A DNA stretch of 64,000 nt from Methylophilaceae bacterium (GTDB taxonomy: Bacteria; Pseudomonadota; Gammaproteobacteria; Burkholderiales; Methylophilaceae). The DNA is taken from NCBI GenBank assembly GCA_013141125.1, contig JABFRO010000002.1:186001-250000 (forward strand), in the 5' to 3' direction. Below are positions 54,851-64,000 of the stretch, piece by piece (position 1 is the stretch's first letter; every line of letters begins with the position of its first letter). The translations under genes were made by a program, and so were the position numbers. The notes beneath the pieces are model-generated. The model saw nothing but the letters and a program-made list of their open reading frames with translations, searched no databases and was not told the DNA's origin.

Positions 54851-55570
54851 CTATTTACCCAGATTTTCTGCTGCAAAACTCCAGTTAATCAACTTGTCTA
54901 AAACGGCCGTGACGTAATCCGCGCGGCGGTTTTGATAATCAAGATAATAGGCGTGTTCCCAAACGTCTATAGTAAGTAATGGTTTTGCACCACTAGTGAA
55001 CGGTACTTCAGCGTTGCCGGTTTTGACAACTTTAAGCGTATTATTTTCCAGCACCAGCCATGCCCAGCCGCTGCCGAATTGGCTGGCGGCGGCGGTAGCC
55101 AGCGCTTTTTTCAGTGCATCTACCGAGCCAAAAGCCGCTTCAATTTTCTGTTTCAAGGCGGCGGGTGGCTCACCACCACCGCTGGTGCGCAGGCTATTCC
55201 AATAAAACGTGTGGTTCCAGATTTGCGCGGCATTATTGAAAATGGCGGCTTTATCGGCTTTACCAGCGGTTAGCATGATAATTTTTTCTAGCGATAGTTC
55301 GGCTAATTCCGTTCCCGCCACCAGTTTATTTAGGTTATCCACATAGCCTTTATGATGCTTGCCGTAATGAAAACTCAAGGTGTTGGCCGAAATTACCGGC
55401 TCCAGCGCATTTTCCGCATATGGTAAAGGCGGTAAAACATGCGGTGCTGCAGCCGCGTGCGCTTTACTGGCAAAACTACCTGCCGCCAACAACAGCGCCG
55501 CGCTTGAAGTTGCTGTTAAAAAATCACGGCGACTAATACTGGAAAAAGTTTCTACTTTGGTTTCATTCAT
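54851..55570 (-). CDS. sodB: Tat-exported Fe/Mn superoxide dismutase
   Basis: The start ATG at 55570 follows AGGAA and gives 239 residues. A twin-arginine signal (ISRRDFLT at residues 12-19, then a hydrophobic stretch to AHA) directs the folded enzyme to the periplasm. The metal ligands are the histidine in LSFHYGKHH, the histidine in QIWNHTFYW, and Asp and His in [11 protein letters not shown]. It removes superoxide. Most Fe/Mn SODs lack a signal peptide, so a periplasmic form stands out. Iron or manganese use cannot be decided here. Confidence 0.93.
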   Translation of the reverse strand: MNETKVETFSSISRRDFLTATSSAALLLAAGSFASKAHAAAAPHVLPPLPYAENALEPVISANTLSFHYGKHHKGYVDNLNKLVAGTELAELSLEKIIMLTAGKADKAAIFNNAAQIWNHTFYWNSLRTSGGGEPPAALKQKIEAAFGSVDALKKALATAAASQFGSGWAWLVLENNTLKVVKTGNAEVPFTSGAKPLLTIDVWEHAYYLDYQNRRADYVTAVLDKLINWSFAAENLGK

Positions 55571-55859
55571 GATGATTTTCCTGATGGTCATTATTAAATT
55601 ATCAGCTAAATCTGACATTCTTGGAAAGCACTGGTTCAGCAAACATGCTATTTACCTTCTGCACAGATAAAAAATGACATTCCTAACTATTGGAGTATAT
55701 TTTTGTTCTCCAAACATGGATATTGCATAATGCAGCTTGGAAAGACGAAATGTGATCAATGTTGATTTGAGTAGCATAAATCGTACATCACTCTGCAAAC
55801 CACATGTATTCATTCGGCGAAAACGTCTCAAAATGGACTTTGATAAAGGAGCATTCCAA

Positions 55860-56555
55860 ATGAAAAAGAAACTATTGACAGGTTTAACAACGAGTATGCT
55901 AATGATGGTCAGTGTAGGCATTGCACAGGCTAATATTATTGACGATACTTACGGTGCCGGTGCAGGCGGTTTTGAGCTTGGCAACTTTGTGAGTGGTGGT
56001 GGACTTACCGATGCTTGGGGTCAAGATTATATGGGGCTGGCACCTGGCGACACAACCATCACAGGCTGGACAGTAGGTGGGCCAGGGAATGGTGTTGATT
56101 GGTTGTCAACTCCAAACTTTGCAGCAGATTCTGGCATTCACTCGGTTGACCTTACTCATTTGAGTGCAAGTTCAATCTTTACGGTTATTCCGACTATTGC
56201 GGGTAATTTGTATTCTTTGTCCTTTAGTGCAGCGACTTCCAATGCTCCGCCGATTTATCCTAATTACACGGGGACTGGAGTAGTATCCGCAGGCTCTCTG
56301 GTCAACCAAGCCTTTGTTGCTACGCTGAGCGTTCCCACTTCCGCCCAAACTTACACGCCATATTCGTTCCTGTTCACAGCAACTGAAGCAACGACTACGA
56401 TCAAGTTCACAAGCACAGGTCTAAGCAACAGCTATTACGGACCAGTAATTGATAGCGTGAGTGTTTCAGCTGTGCCGGAGCCAACAACCATACTTCTTTT
56501 TAGCGCTGGCTTGGCATGGCTGGCTGATGCCAGACGTAGAAGTAAAAAACAATAG
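55860..56555 (+). CDS. PEP-CTERM sorting-domain protein
   Basis: The start ATG at 55860 follows AAGGAG and gives 231 residues. It has an N-terminal signal peptide (MKKKLLTGLTTSMLMMVSV) and the C-terminal PEP-CTERM tail VPEPTTILLFSAGLAWLADA followed by basic residues. Such proteins are processed by an exosortase and exported, often into extracellular polymer. The central part is a beta-rich, low-cysteine domain of unknown binding role. A terminator follows. Confidence 0.9.
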   Translation: MKKKLLTGLTTSMLMMVSVGIAQANIIDDTYGAGAGGFELGNFVSGGGLTDAWGQDYMGLAPGDTTITGWTVGGPGNGVDWLSTPNFAADSGIHSVDLTHLSASSIFTVIPTIAGNLYSLSFSAATSNAPPIYPNYTGTGVVSAGSLVNQAFVATLSVPTSAQTYTPYSFLFTATEATTTIKFTSTGLSNSYYGPVIDSVSVSAVPEPTTILLFSAGLAWLADARRRSKKQ

Positions 56556-56561
56556 TCAAGC

Positions 56562-56594
56562 AAAAGCAGAGCCACTTTGGCTCTGCTTTTTCAA
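56562..56594 (+). terminator. Terminator after the PEP-CTERM gene
   Basis: A perfect 13-base inverted repeat (56562-56574 and 56578-56590) with a 3-base loop has A and T runs at its ends and may serve both this gene and the convergent recG. Confidence 0.88.
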
Positions 56595-56638
56595 TTGCCA
56601 TTGGCAAAATCTACCCCATCAGTTAAGCTCATAACCGC

Positions 56639-58624
56639 TCAAACCTTAACCCACTCTTCCGCCTGATTCATCCAGCGTTGTAAATGTAGCGCTACGGCTT
56701 CCGGGTGCTGCTGTAACAATTTTTCCGCATTAGCTTGCGCCTGTTCCAACAGATCCACATCGCGCTCCAGATCGGCAATTTTAAGCATGGGCACACCGCT
56801 TTGGCGCAAGCCCAAAAACTCTCCTGGGCCGCGCAGATGCAGATCGGCCTTGGCAATTTCAAAGCCATCAGCAGACTCCCGAATAATTTTAAGCCGTGCG
56901 CGGGCGGTTTCCGAGAGTGGTTGTTGATAAAGCAGAATGCAGGCGCTTTGCGCCGCACCCCGACCTACGCGCCCGCGCAACTGATGCAGCTGCGATAGCC
57001 CGAAGCGCTCGGCATGTTCTATCACCATCAGGCTGGCGTTGGGTACATCGACCCCAACTTCAATCACGGTGGTGGCGACCAGCAATTGAATAGCACCGGC
57101 ACTGAAGGCCTCCATCACCGCCTGCTTTTCAGCGGCCTTCATACGTCCATGGATTAGCCCCGTATGCAAATCGGGGAAAGATTCAGAGAGTAATGCGTAA
57201 GTATCCTGCGCGGTTTGCAGTTGCAGTGTTTCCGATTCCTCAATCAGCGGGCATACCCAATAGGCTTGGCGGCCTTGGCTGCAGGCCTCATGCACGCGCT
57301 CCAGCACTTCATCGCGGCGCGCATCGGAAACCAATCGCGTGGCGACAGGGCTGCGTCCGGGAGGCAACTCATCAATCACGGAAACATCCAGATCGGCGTA
57401 ATAGCTCATGGATAAGGTGCGCGGAATTGGCGTGGCACTCATCATCAGCTGATGCGGCTGTGCGCCTTTTTGCCGTAGCGACAAGCGCTGCTGTACGCCA
57501 AAGCGGTGTTGCTCATCGACTATGCTCAAGCCTAAATTGGCAAACTGCACTTGCTCCTGAAACAGCGCATGGGTACCCACCGCCAGTTTGGCTCGACCAT
57601 TGGCGATGGCTTCCAAGGCCGTAGTACGGGCTTTTTTGCCTTGACTGCCCACCAGCCAGGCGATTTCTATAGCCAGTGGAGCCAGCCAGGATTGCATTTT
57701 TTGATAATGTTGTTCAGCCAGAATTTCCGTAGGTGCCATGATGGCAACTTGCCAGCCATTTTCCATGGCTTGCAAAGCGGCTACCGTTGCCACGATGGTC
57801 TTGCCGCTACCAACATCGCCTTGCAACAAGCGCTGCATGGGATAAGCCAAGGCCAAATCCTGCGTGATTTCTTGCACCACTTTTTGCTGCGCAGCGGTCA
57901 AGGTAAAAGGCAGGCTTTGCAATAAAGCCGGTACCAGTTTGGTCGATGGCAACAGTGCCGGTGCGCCCAAGCTGCGGCGGCGCGCATAATGGCGGCGCAT
58001 GGAAAGCTGCTGCGCGAGCAACTCGTCAAACGCCAGCCGTCGCCAGGCGGGCGTGGTGCGTTCCTGCAAGGCTTGCAGATTAGCTTCAGGGCTGGGGTGG
58101 TGCAAAGCGTGCAGGCTATCGGCAAACTCGGGCAAATGCAGTGCTTGATAAACCCAGGCGGGCAAGGTTTCTTGCAGTGAATTTTGTTGCAGCGCCCAGG
58201 CTATCCATTTGCGCAAAGTGGCTTGGGTTAGGCCAGCCGCAGCCGGATAAATTGGGGTGAGATTTTCTGCTACCGGCGTGTCCGGCTGCGCTACCCGGCA
58301 TTGCGGATGCACCATCTCCCAACCGACAAAAGCTTGGCGCGCTTCGCCAAAAGCACGTATACGCTTGCCCACTTTGAGGGCGGCAATCTGGCTGGGGTAA
58401 AAGTGCAAAAAGCGCAAATTGAGCTGGCCGCTGGCATCTTCCAAACGCGCAATGAGCATCTTGCGCGGCTTGTATTGCACTTCGGCATGGACAATTTCGC
58501 CTTCTATTTGCACCTGATCGCCACTGCGCAAATCACGAATGGCGGTGACATGCGTTTCATCCATATAACGCAGGGGCAAATGCAGCAATAAATCCTGCTG
58601 CGTGGTGATGCCCAGCTTTTGCAA
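56639..58624 (-). CDS. recG: ATP-dependent DNA helicase RecG
   Basis: The 661-residue protein has the RecG wedge domain, Walker A GDVGSGKTI, the DEQHRFGV box, MSATPIPRT, and TTVIEVGVDVPNASLMVIEHAERFG with QLRGRVGRG in the second motor domain. RecG rescues stalled forks and Holliday junctions. The start is uncertain: the codon at 58624 is TTG (NLQKLGI context), an in-frame stop lies about 20 codons upstream, and no ATG lies between, so the protein lacks a normal N-terminal segment of some 20 residues or begins at a non-ATG codon. Confidence 0.93.
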   Translation of the reverse strand: MQKLGITTQQDLLLHLPLRYMDETHVTAIRDLRSGDQVQIEGEIVHAEVQYKPRKMLIARLEDASGQLNLRFLHFYPSQIAALKVGKRIRAFGEARQAFVGWEMVHPQCRVAQPDTPVAENLTPIYPAAAGLTQATLRKWIAWALQQNSLQETLPAWVYQALHLPEFADSLHALHHPSPEANLQALQERTTPAWRRLAFDELLAQQLSMRRHYARRRSLGAPALLPSTKLVPALLQSLPFTLTAAQQKVVQEITQDLALAYPMQRLLQGDVGSGKTIVATVAALQAMENGWQVAIMAPTEILAEQHYQKMQSWLAPLAIEIAWLVGSQGKKARTTALEAIANGRAKLAVGTHALFQEQVQFANLGLSIVDEQHRFGVQQRLSLRQKGAQPHQLMMSATPIPRTLSMSYYADLDVSVIDELPPGRSPVATRLVSDARRDEVLERVHEACSQGRQAYWVCPLIEESETLQLQTAQDTYALLSESFPDLHTGLIHGRMKAAEKQAVMEAFSAGAIQLLVATTVIEVGVDVPNASLMVIEHAERFGLSQLHQLRGRVGRGAAQSACILLYQQPLSETARARLKIIRESADGFEIAKADLHLRGPGEFLGLRQSGVPMLKIADLERDVDLLEQAQANAEKLLQQHPEAVALHLQRWMNQAEEWVKV

Positions 58625-58715
58625 ATTGGCTAAAACCGGTTTGGAAATAAGCTTGAATTCAGCCAGCTTGCTCAGGGTTCAGACTTTCAATTGACCAGTG
58701 TTAGCGATGGATTTA

Positions 58716-59102
58716 TTAGCTATCGGCTAATACCAGCACGCCGTCGGCTTCAACCAGTGCATCTCTGGGCAAGGATGCCACACCCACAGCAGCGCGGGCA
58801 GGGTAAGGTGCGCTGAAGTATTCCGCCATGATGGTATTCACCAAAGCAAAATGCGCTAAATCGGTCAGAAAAATATTCAGCTTGACCACATCCGCCAGTG
58901 AGCCGCCGGCAGCCGTGGCCACTGCGCTCAAGTTTTTGAACACACGGTGCACCTGCGCCTCTATGCCTTCCACCAGCTGCATGGTAGAGGGATCGAGACC
59001 GATTTGGCCGGACAAATAAACCGTGTTGCCGACTTTAACCGCTTGTGAATAAGTGCCTATGGCTTGCGGTGCATCATTGGTTTGAATGATTTGTTTTGAC
59101 AT
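58716..59102 (-). CDS. ridA: RidA family reactive-intermediate deaminase
   Basis: The 128-residue protein follows the family throughout: [28 protein letters not shown], and [20 protein letters not shown], with the arginine in PARAAVGV that binds the substrate carboxylate. RidA hydrolyses reactive enamines and imines formed by amino-acid enzymes. It stands in the recG-ridA-spoT run seen in related genomes. Confidence 0.94.
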   Translation of the reverse strand: MSKQIIQTNDAPQAIGTYSQAVKVGNTVYLSGQIGLDPSTMQLVEGIEAQVHRVFKNLSAVATAAGGSLADVVKLNIFLTDLAHFALVNTIMAEYFSAPYPARAAVGVASLPRDALVEADGVLVLADS

Positions 59103-59131
59103 ATTGTTCCTTTAATTTTGAAACTTGCTAG

Positions 59132-61348
59132 CTAACGACCTTTTCGACGCCGTTCTATACTAGCGCCCTTAGCGCGATTGATGCGCACTACATCAGGAAT
59201 TTTGCGCAAATGTCGCATCAAGGCGGCCAAATGCGCGCGATTTTCTACTTCCACGGTAAATTGCATATTGGTATAAGCGCTGTTGTCGGATTCTTCCATG
59301 CTGACATTATCAATATTGGAACCGGCAGCGGCAATACCCGCAGCAATTTTCGCCAACATGCCAGGCTGGTTGGCCGCCGCCAGTTTGAGATTCACCTTGA
59401 ACAAGCTTTTACTGTCAGGCTCCCATTCCACATCCAACCATTTTTCCGGGTCAACACGGAATTTACGAATGGCCGGGCAATCATGGGTATGAATGACCAA
59501 GCCTTTGTCTTTATTGATGAAGCCCAAAATCGGATCACCGGGGATGGGGCGGCAACATTTTGAGAAATTAACCGCCATACCTTCCGAACCGCGTATGGTG
59601 ATGATGCCTAAAGCTTTATTGGTAGATTTATCGTGATCTTCGCGCAATGCCAACAGCTGGTGTGCTACCAGCACATTCAAACGCTGACCCAAGCCAATAT
59701 CTGTCAGAATTTCTTCCTTGCTGGTGACATTGTAATCACGCAATAACTTTGTCCAGCGCTCTTCTTCAATATCCGCAGGGTTCGCGTGTAGTGCGCGCAA
59801 GGCCTGATTCAACATGCGCTCGCCCAGCTCTGCCGATTCTGAAGATTGCATGGATTTTAGATAATGGCGGATATGCGCGCGCGCCTTGCCTGAAATGACG
59901 TAATTCAACCAAGCCGGGTTGGGTTTGGCGTGTATGGCGGTAATAATCTCGACATGGTCGCCGTTATGCAATTCCGTGCGCAGCGGGGCGAGCTCATGAT
60001 TGACTTTAACCGCGACACAGCGGTTGCCAATGTCGGTATGTACCGCATAGGCAAAATCTACAGCCGACGCACCTTTGGGTAAAGCCAGAATTCTGCCTTT
60101 GGGCGTAAAGACATAAACCTCATCGGGAAACAAATCCACCTTGAAATGCTCAAGAAATTCCAGCGAATCCGTACTTTCGCTCTGTATATCCAGCAAGCGT
60201 TGTAGCCATTTGTGCGTTTGCTGCTGCAAGGCCGTCAAATGGGCATCCGAGGCTTTATATAACCAGTGCGCGGCAACCCCGGCATCTGCCACATTGTGCA
60301 TTTCCTTGCTGCGGATTTGCACTTCAATCGGCGTGCCGAACGGACCAAACAATGTCGTATGCAAAGACTGATAACCATTCGCCTTGGGGATGGCGATGTA
60401 ATCCTTAAACTTGCCGGGGATAGGCTTATAAAGGCCATGCAGCACACCAAGCGCCACGTAACAGGTAGAAAAATCTTTTACTACGACACGAAAGCCATAA
60501 ATATCGTGGATTTGTGAAAAAGTGACGGTTTTACCGATCATTTTTTTGTAAATACTGTAAAGATGCTTTTCTCGACCGGAAACTTCCGCGTCTATATGCT
60601 CAGTTTTCAAGCGCTGTTTGATATCATCAAGGATCTTGCTGATCACCTCCTTGCGATTGCCGCGCGCCGCTTTTACCGCTTTTGAAATCACTCGAAAGCG
60701 CATCGGGTAGAGGAATTTAAAACTTAAATCCTCCAGCGATTGGTAAATGGTATTGAGTCCTAATCGATTAGCTATCGGCGCATAAATTTCCAGTGTTTCA
60801 CGTGCAATGCGGCGCTGTTTTTCCGCTGCCATGATTTCCAGTGTGCTCATGTTATGCAGCCTATCCGCCAGCTTGACCAAAATGACGCGCACATCTTGCG
60901 ACATGGCCAGCAACATCTTGCGGAAATTCTCAGCTTGCGCTTCCGTCGCACTCTGAAACTCGATTTTATCCAGCTTGGAAACACCATCCACCAGATTCGC
61001 CACTTGCTTGCCAAATATCTGCGCAATTTCGTGTTGTGTGGTGCCAGTATCCTCCACCACATCATGCAATAAACCGGCAATGATGGTAGGTGTATCCATG
61101 TGCAGCTCAGCCAAAATGCACGCGACAGAAACCGGATGCATGATATAAGGCTCACCGCTTTTGCGCATTTGACCTTCATGCGCGGTCGCACTATAGCGAT
61201 AGGCCGCCCAAATCTGGAAAATATCTTCCGGCCTTAGATAGGCCTTGAGAAGCAAAGTAAGCTGGGAATCCTCGCTGTCGGCGGGCAGCAGGGGAGGGGT
61301 AGCTGGTTTTACAAATTCCGCCGAATCTTTTGTGTTGGTTTTGGGCAT
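59132..61348 (-). CDS. spoT: Bifunctional (p)ppGpp synthetase/hydrolase SpoT
   Basis: The start ATG at 61348 gives 738 residues; a longer frame has no ribosome binding site. The hydrolase domain has HD and the active HDVVED motif in AGLLHDVVEDTGTT. The synthetase domain (SGREKHLYSIYKKM, IPKANGYQSLHTTLFGP) follows, then TGS (VFTPKGRILALPKGASAVDF), a helical region, a zinc-finger-like site (KCCRPIPGD) and an ACT domain. Both halves look intact, so it should make and degrade the alarmone of the stringent response. It lies upstream of ridA and downstream of rpoZ. Confidence 0.94.
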   Translation of the reverse strand: MPKTNTKDSAEFVKPATPPLLPADSEDSQLTLLLKAYLRPEDIFQIWAAYRYSATAHEGQMRKSGEPYIMHPVSVACILAELHMDTPTIIAGLLHDVVEDTGTTQHEIAQIFGKQVANLVDGVSKLDKIEFQSATEAQAENFRKMLLAMSQDVRVILVKLADRLHNMSTLEIMAAEKQRRIARETLEIYAPIANRLGLNTIYQSLEDLSFKFLYPMRFRVISKAVKAARGNRKEVISKILDDIKQRLKTEHIDAEVSGREKHLYSIYKKMIGKTVTFSQIHDIYGFRVVVKDFSTCYVALGVLHGLYKPIPGKFKDYIAIPKANGYQSLHTTLFGPFGTPIEVQIRSKEMHNVADAGVAAHWLYKASDAHLTALQQQTHKWLQRLLDIQSESTDSLEFLEHFKVDLFPDEVYVFTPKGRILALPKGASAVDFAYAVHTDIGNRCVAVKVNHELAPLRTELHNGDHVEIITAIHAKPNPAWLNYVISGKARAHIRHYLKSMQSSESAELGERMLNQALRALHANPADIEEERWTKLLRDYNVTSKEEILTDIGLGQRLNVLVAHQLLALREDHDKSTNKALGIITIRGSEGMAVNFSKCCRPIPGDPILGFINKDKGLVIHTHDCPAIRKFRVDPEKWLDVEWEPDSKSLFKVNLKLAAANQPGMLAKIAAGIAAAGSNIDNVSMEESDNSAYTNMQFTVEVENRAHLAALMRHLRKIPDVVRINRAKGASIERRRKGR

Positions 61349-61468
61349 GACACGCGCTCTTTGCCTGACATCAAACCAAACAAAACTCAAACACATGACT
61401 AGCTGCCGAGTTCAATGCTCGCAGATTACCCGTGAAAGCGCTTGAGATACGCATGTTAGCCCGAAACA

Positions 61469-61684
61469 TCAGGGTCGTCCGCGATGCAGTAATTCCAAAC
61501 CCACTTTGCCTGCTGCAATTTCACGCAAGGCCAGCAGGCCAGGCTTTTCTTTCAAGCCGCTACGCACCGCCACCAACGGCTCGGAACCGTTAGCCAGCTG
61601 ACGTGAGCGGTAAGCTGCAACCAGCGTCAGGTGGAAGCGATTAGGGATTAATTCCATACATTCGTCTATCATGCTGCGTGACAT
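61469..61684 (-). CDS. rpoZ: RNA polymerase omega subunit
   Basis: The 71-residue protein has the omega pattern [20 protein letters not shown] and [15 protein letters not shown]. Omega helps assemble RNA polymerase and takes part in ppGpp binding, which fits the conserved rpoZ-spoT pair. It follows gmk on the same strand with a short gap. Confidence 0.96.
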   Translation of the reverse strand: MSRSMIDECMELIPNRFHLTLVAAYRSRQLANGSEPLVAVRSGLKEKPGLLALREIAAGKVGLELLHRGRP

Positions 61685-61708
61685 TGAGATTCTCCATTTG
61701 AGTGCGGT

Positions 61709-63194
<1,486 letters not shown>

Positions 63195-63313
63195 TATTGT
63201 TCCTGAGTAAATTTAGCCTATGGTATCAAATAAGTTGGAATTCATGACAAAATAGCCGTTATATGTCAGAACAGCTTTCATAACCGCGCATATTTCCCAA
63301 TTATCCTATAACA

Positions 63314-64000
63314 ATGTCCGTAAAAAAGAATCAGGCACTTCCTGTTGGCTACAAACTACAAGACTATGAAATTATCAAAGTCTTGAGTATGGGCGGCTTT
63401 AGCTATGTATATCTGGCACGCGATCAGAACCAAACCACGGTCGCCATAAAAGAGTATCTGCCTGCCGCACTGGCACTACGCCAAAGCCAAGCGCAAGTAA
63501 GAGCAACTTCTTTTGAAACCAGTGCTGACTTTCGACTCGGGCTTAAATGTTTCTTTGAAGAAGGGCGCGCGCTCGCCAACATCAATCACAAAAACGTGGT
63601 GCGTGTGCTTAATTTTTTTCGCGAAAATGAGACCGTTTACATGGTCATGCAGTACGAGCGAGGCAAATCACTGCAGCAATTTATTCTTGCGCAAAACAAG
63701 CCGGTGACAGAAAGCTTTGTCCGGCGCGTATTTAGTGAACTGCTTAATGGGTTGCGTGAAGTCCACACCCATAAACTGCTGCATCTGGATATCAAACCCG
63801 CCAATATTTACATTCGACTGGATGGCTCGCCGGTTTTACTGGATTTTGGCTCTGCGCGCCAGGCGCTGTCAGATATACATCTCAACTTGCCTTCCAGCTT
63901 CACACCTGGATTTGCCCCGCCAGAGCAGCACTACGAGCGCAAATTTTTGGGGCCATGGAGTGATATTTACAGCGTAGGGGCTAGCATGTATGCCTGCATG
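63314..64000 (+). CDS. Serine/threonine protein kinase, 3' end outside window
   Basis: A frame from the ATG at 63314 stays open to the window end (229 codons), so the gene continues beyond. All early kinase motifs are present: glycine loop MGGFSYVYLA, the lysine in VAIKEYLP, catalytic loop HLDIKPANIYI, LDFGSAR and APPEQHYE. The region between is helical and typical of Hanks-type bacterial kinases. The loop has HLD rather than HRD, a form common in bacterial stress kinases. It starts divergently from yicC. Its substrate and C-terminal domains are not visible. Confidence 0.9.
   Translation, partial: MSVKKNQALPVGYKLQDYEIIKVLSMGGFSYVYLARDQNQTTVAIKEYLPAALALRQSQAQVRATSFETSADFRLGLKCFFEEGRALANINHKNVVRVLNFFRENETVYMVMQYERGKSLQQFILAQNKPVTESFVRRVFSELLNGLREVHTHKLLHLDIKPANIYIRLDGSPVLLDFGSARQALSDIHLNLPSSFTPGFAPPEQHYERKFLGPWSDIYSVGASMYACM

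Overview
The window looks like chromosome of a betaproteobacterium, probably within Nitrosomonadales in the broad sense (Gallionella-, Methylophilus- or Nitrosomonas-like). This rests on gene content and order: ubiE-ubiJ-ubiB; uvrA / yajR-type transporter / ssb; recG-ridA-spoT-rpoZ-gmk-yicC-protein kinase; a PEP-CTERM protein; and betaproteobacterial-type MoaA, FdhD, TldD and PmbA. I cannot fix genus or species. Two genes are cut by the window edges (comM at the left, a protein kinase at the right). I see no rRNA, tRNA or CRISPR array.

Layout. 1-18.6 kb is core chromosome: comM, a ferritin-like/VIT iron transporter, msrB, ccoS with a tiny membrane ORF beside it, a dynamin-like GTPase with two frameshifts, DUF971-ubiE-ubiJ-ubiB, a symporter remnant, a di-haem cytochrome c peroxidase, an orphan gcvH, a PBP7-type endopeptidase, moeB, a DUF29 gene with an internal stop, uvrA with a frameshift, a yajR-type MFS gene and ssb. 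18.65-36.9 kb is a mobile genomic island. It opens with three overlapping tyrosine recombinase genes and a small coiled-coil partner. Cargo follows: a type I restriction-modification operon with an extra gene between hsdS and hsdR; an ImmA/IrrE peptidase gene overlapping a gene for a nucleotide-cyclase-like protein; a second, HTH-fused ImmA/IrrE gene with a partner on the other strand; and a HEPN-like protein. This is the most defence-rich part of the window.

37-55 kb is a molybdenum/tungsten and formate region: tupABC tungstate uptake, a one-domain ModE regulator, a LysR regulator next to a metal-free NAD-dependent formate dehydrogenase, then moaA-fdhD-mobA-mobB and moeA. Inside it sit tldD-pmbA, a YefM-YoeB toxin-antitoxin pair and an HPP-family membrane protein. 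An AT-rich three-gene insert (TIGR04255-like, unknown, HEPN-like) separates mobB from moeA and looks like a second, smaller accessory system. 55-64 kb returns to housekeeping: a Tat-exported superoxide dismutase, a PEP-CTERM protein, recG, ridA, spoT, rpoZ, gmk, yicC and the start of a serine/threonine kinase gene.

Several core genes carry single-base lesions (uvrA, the dynamin-like gene, DUF29). Either the strain carries real pseudogenes or the assembly has residual indel errors; a lesion in uvrA makes the second explanation worth testing first.
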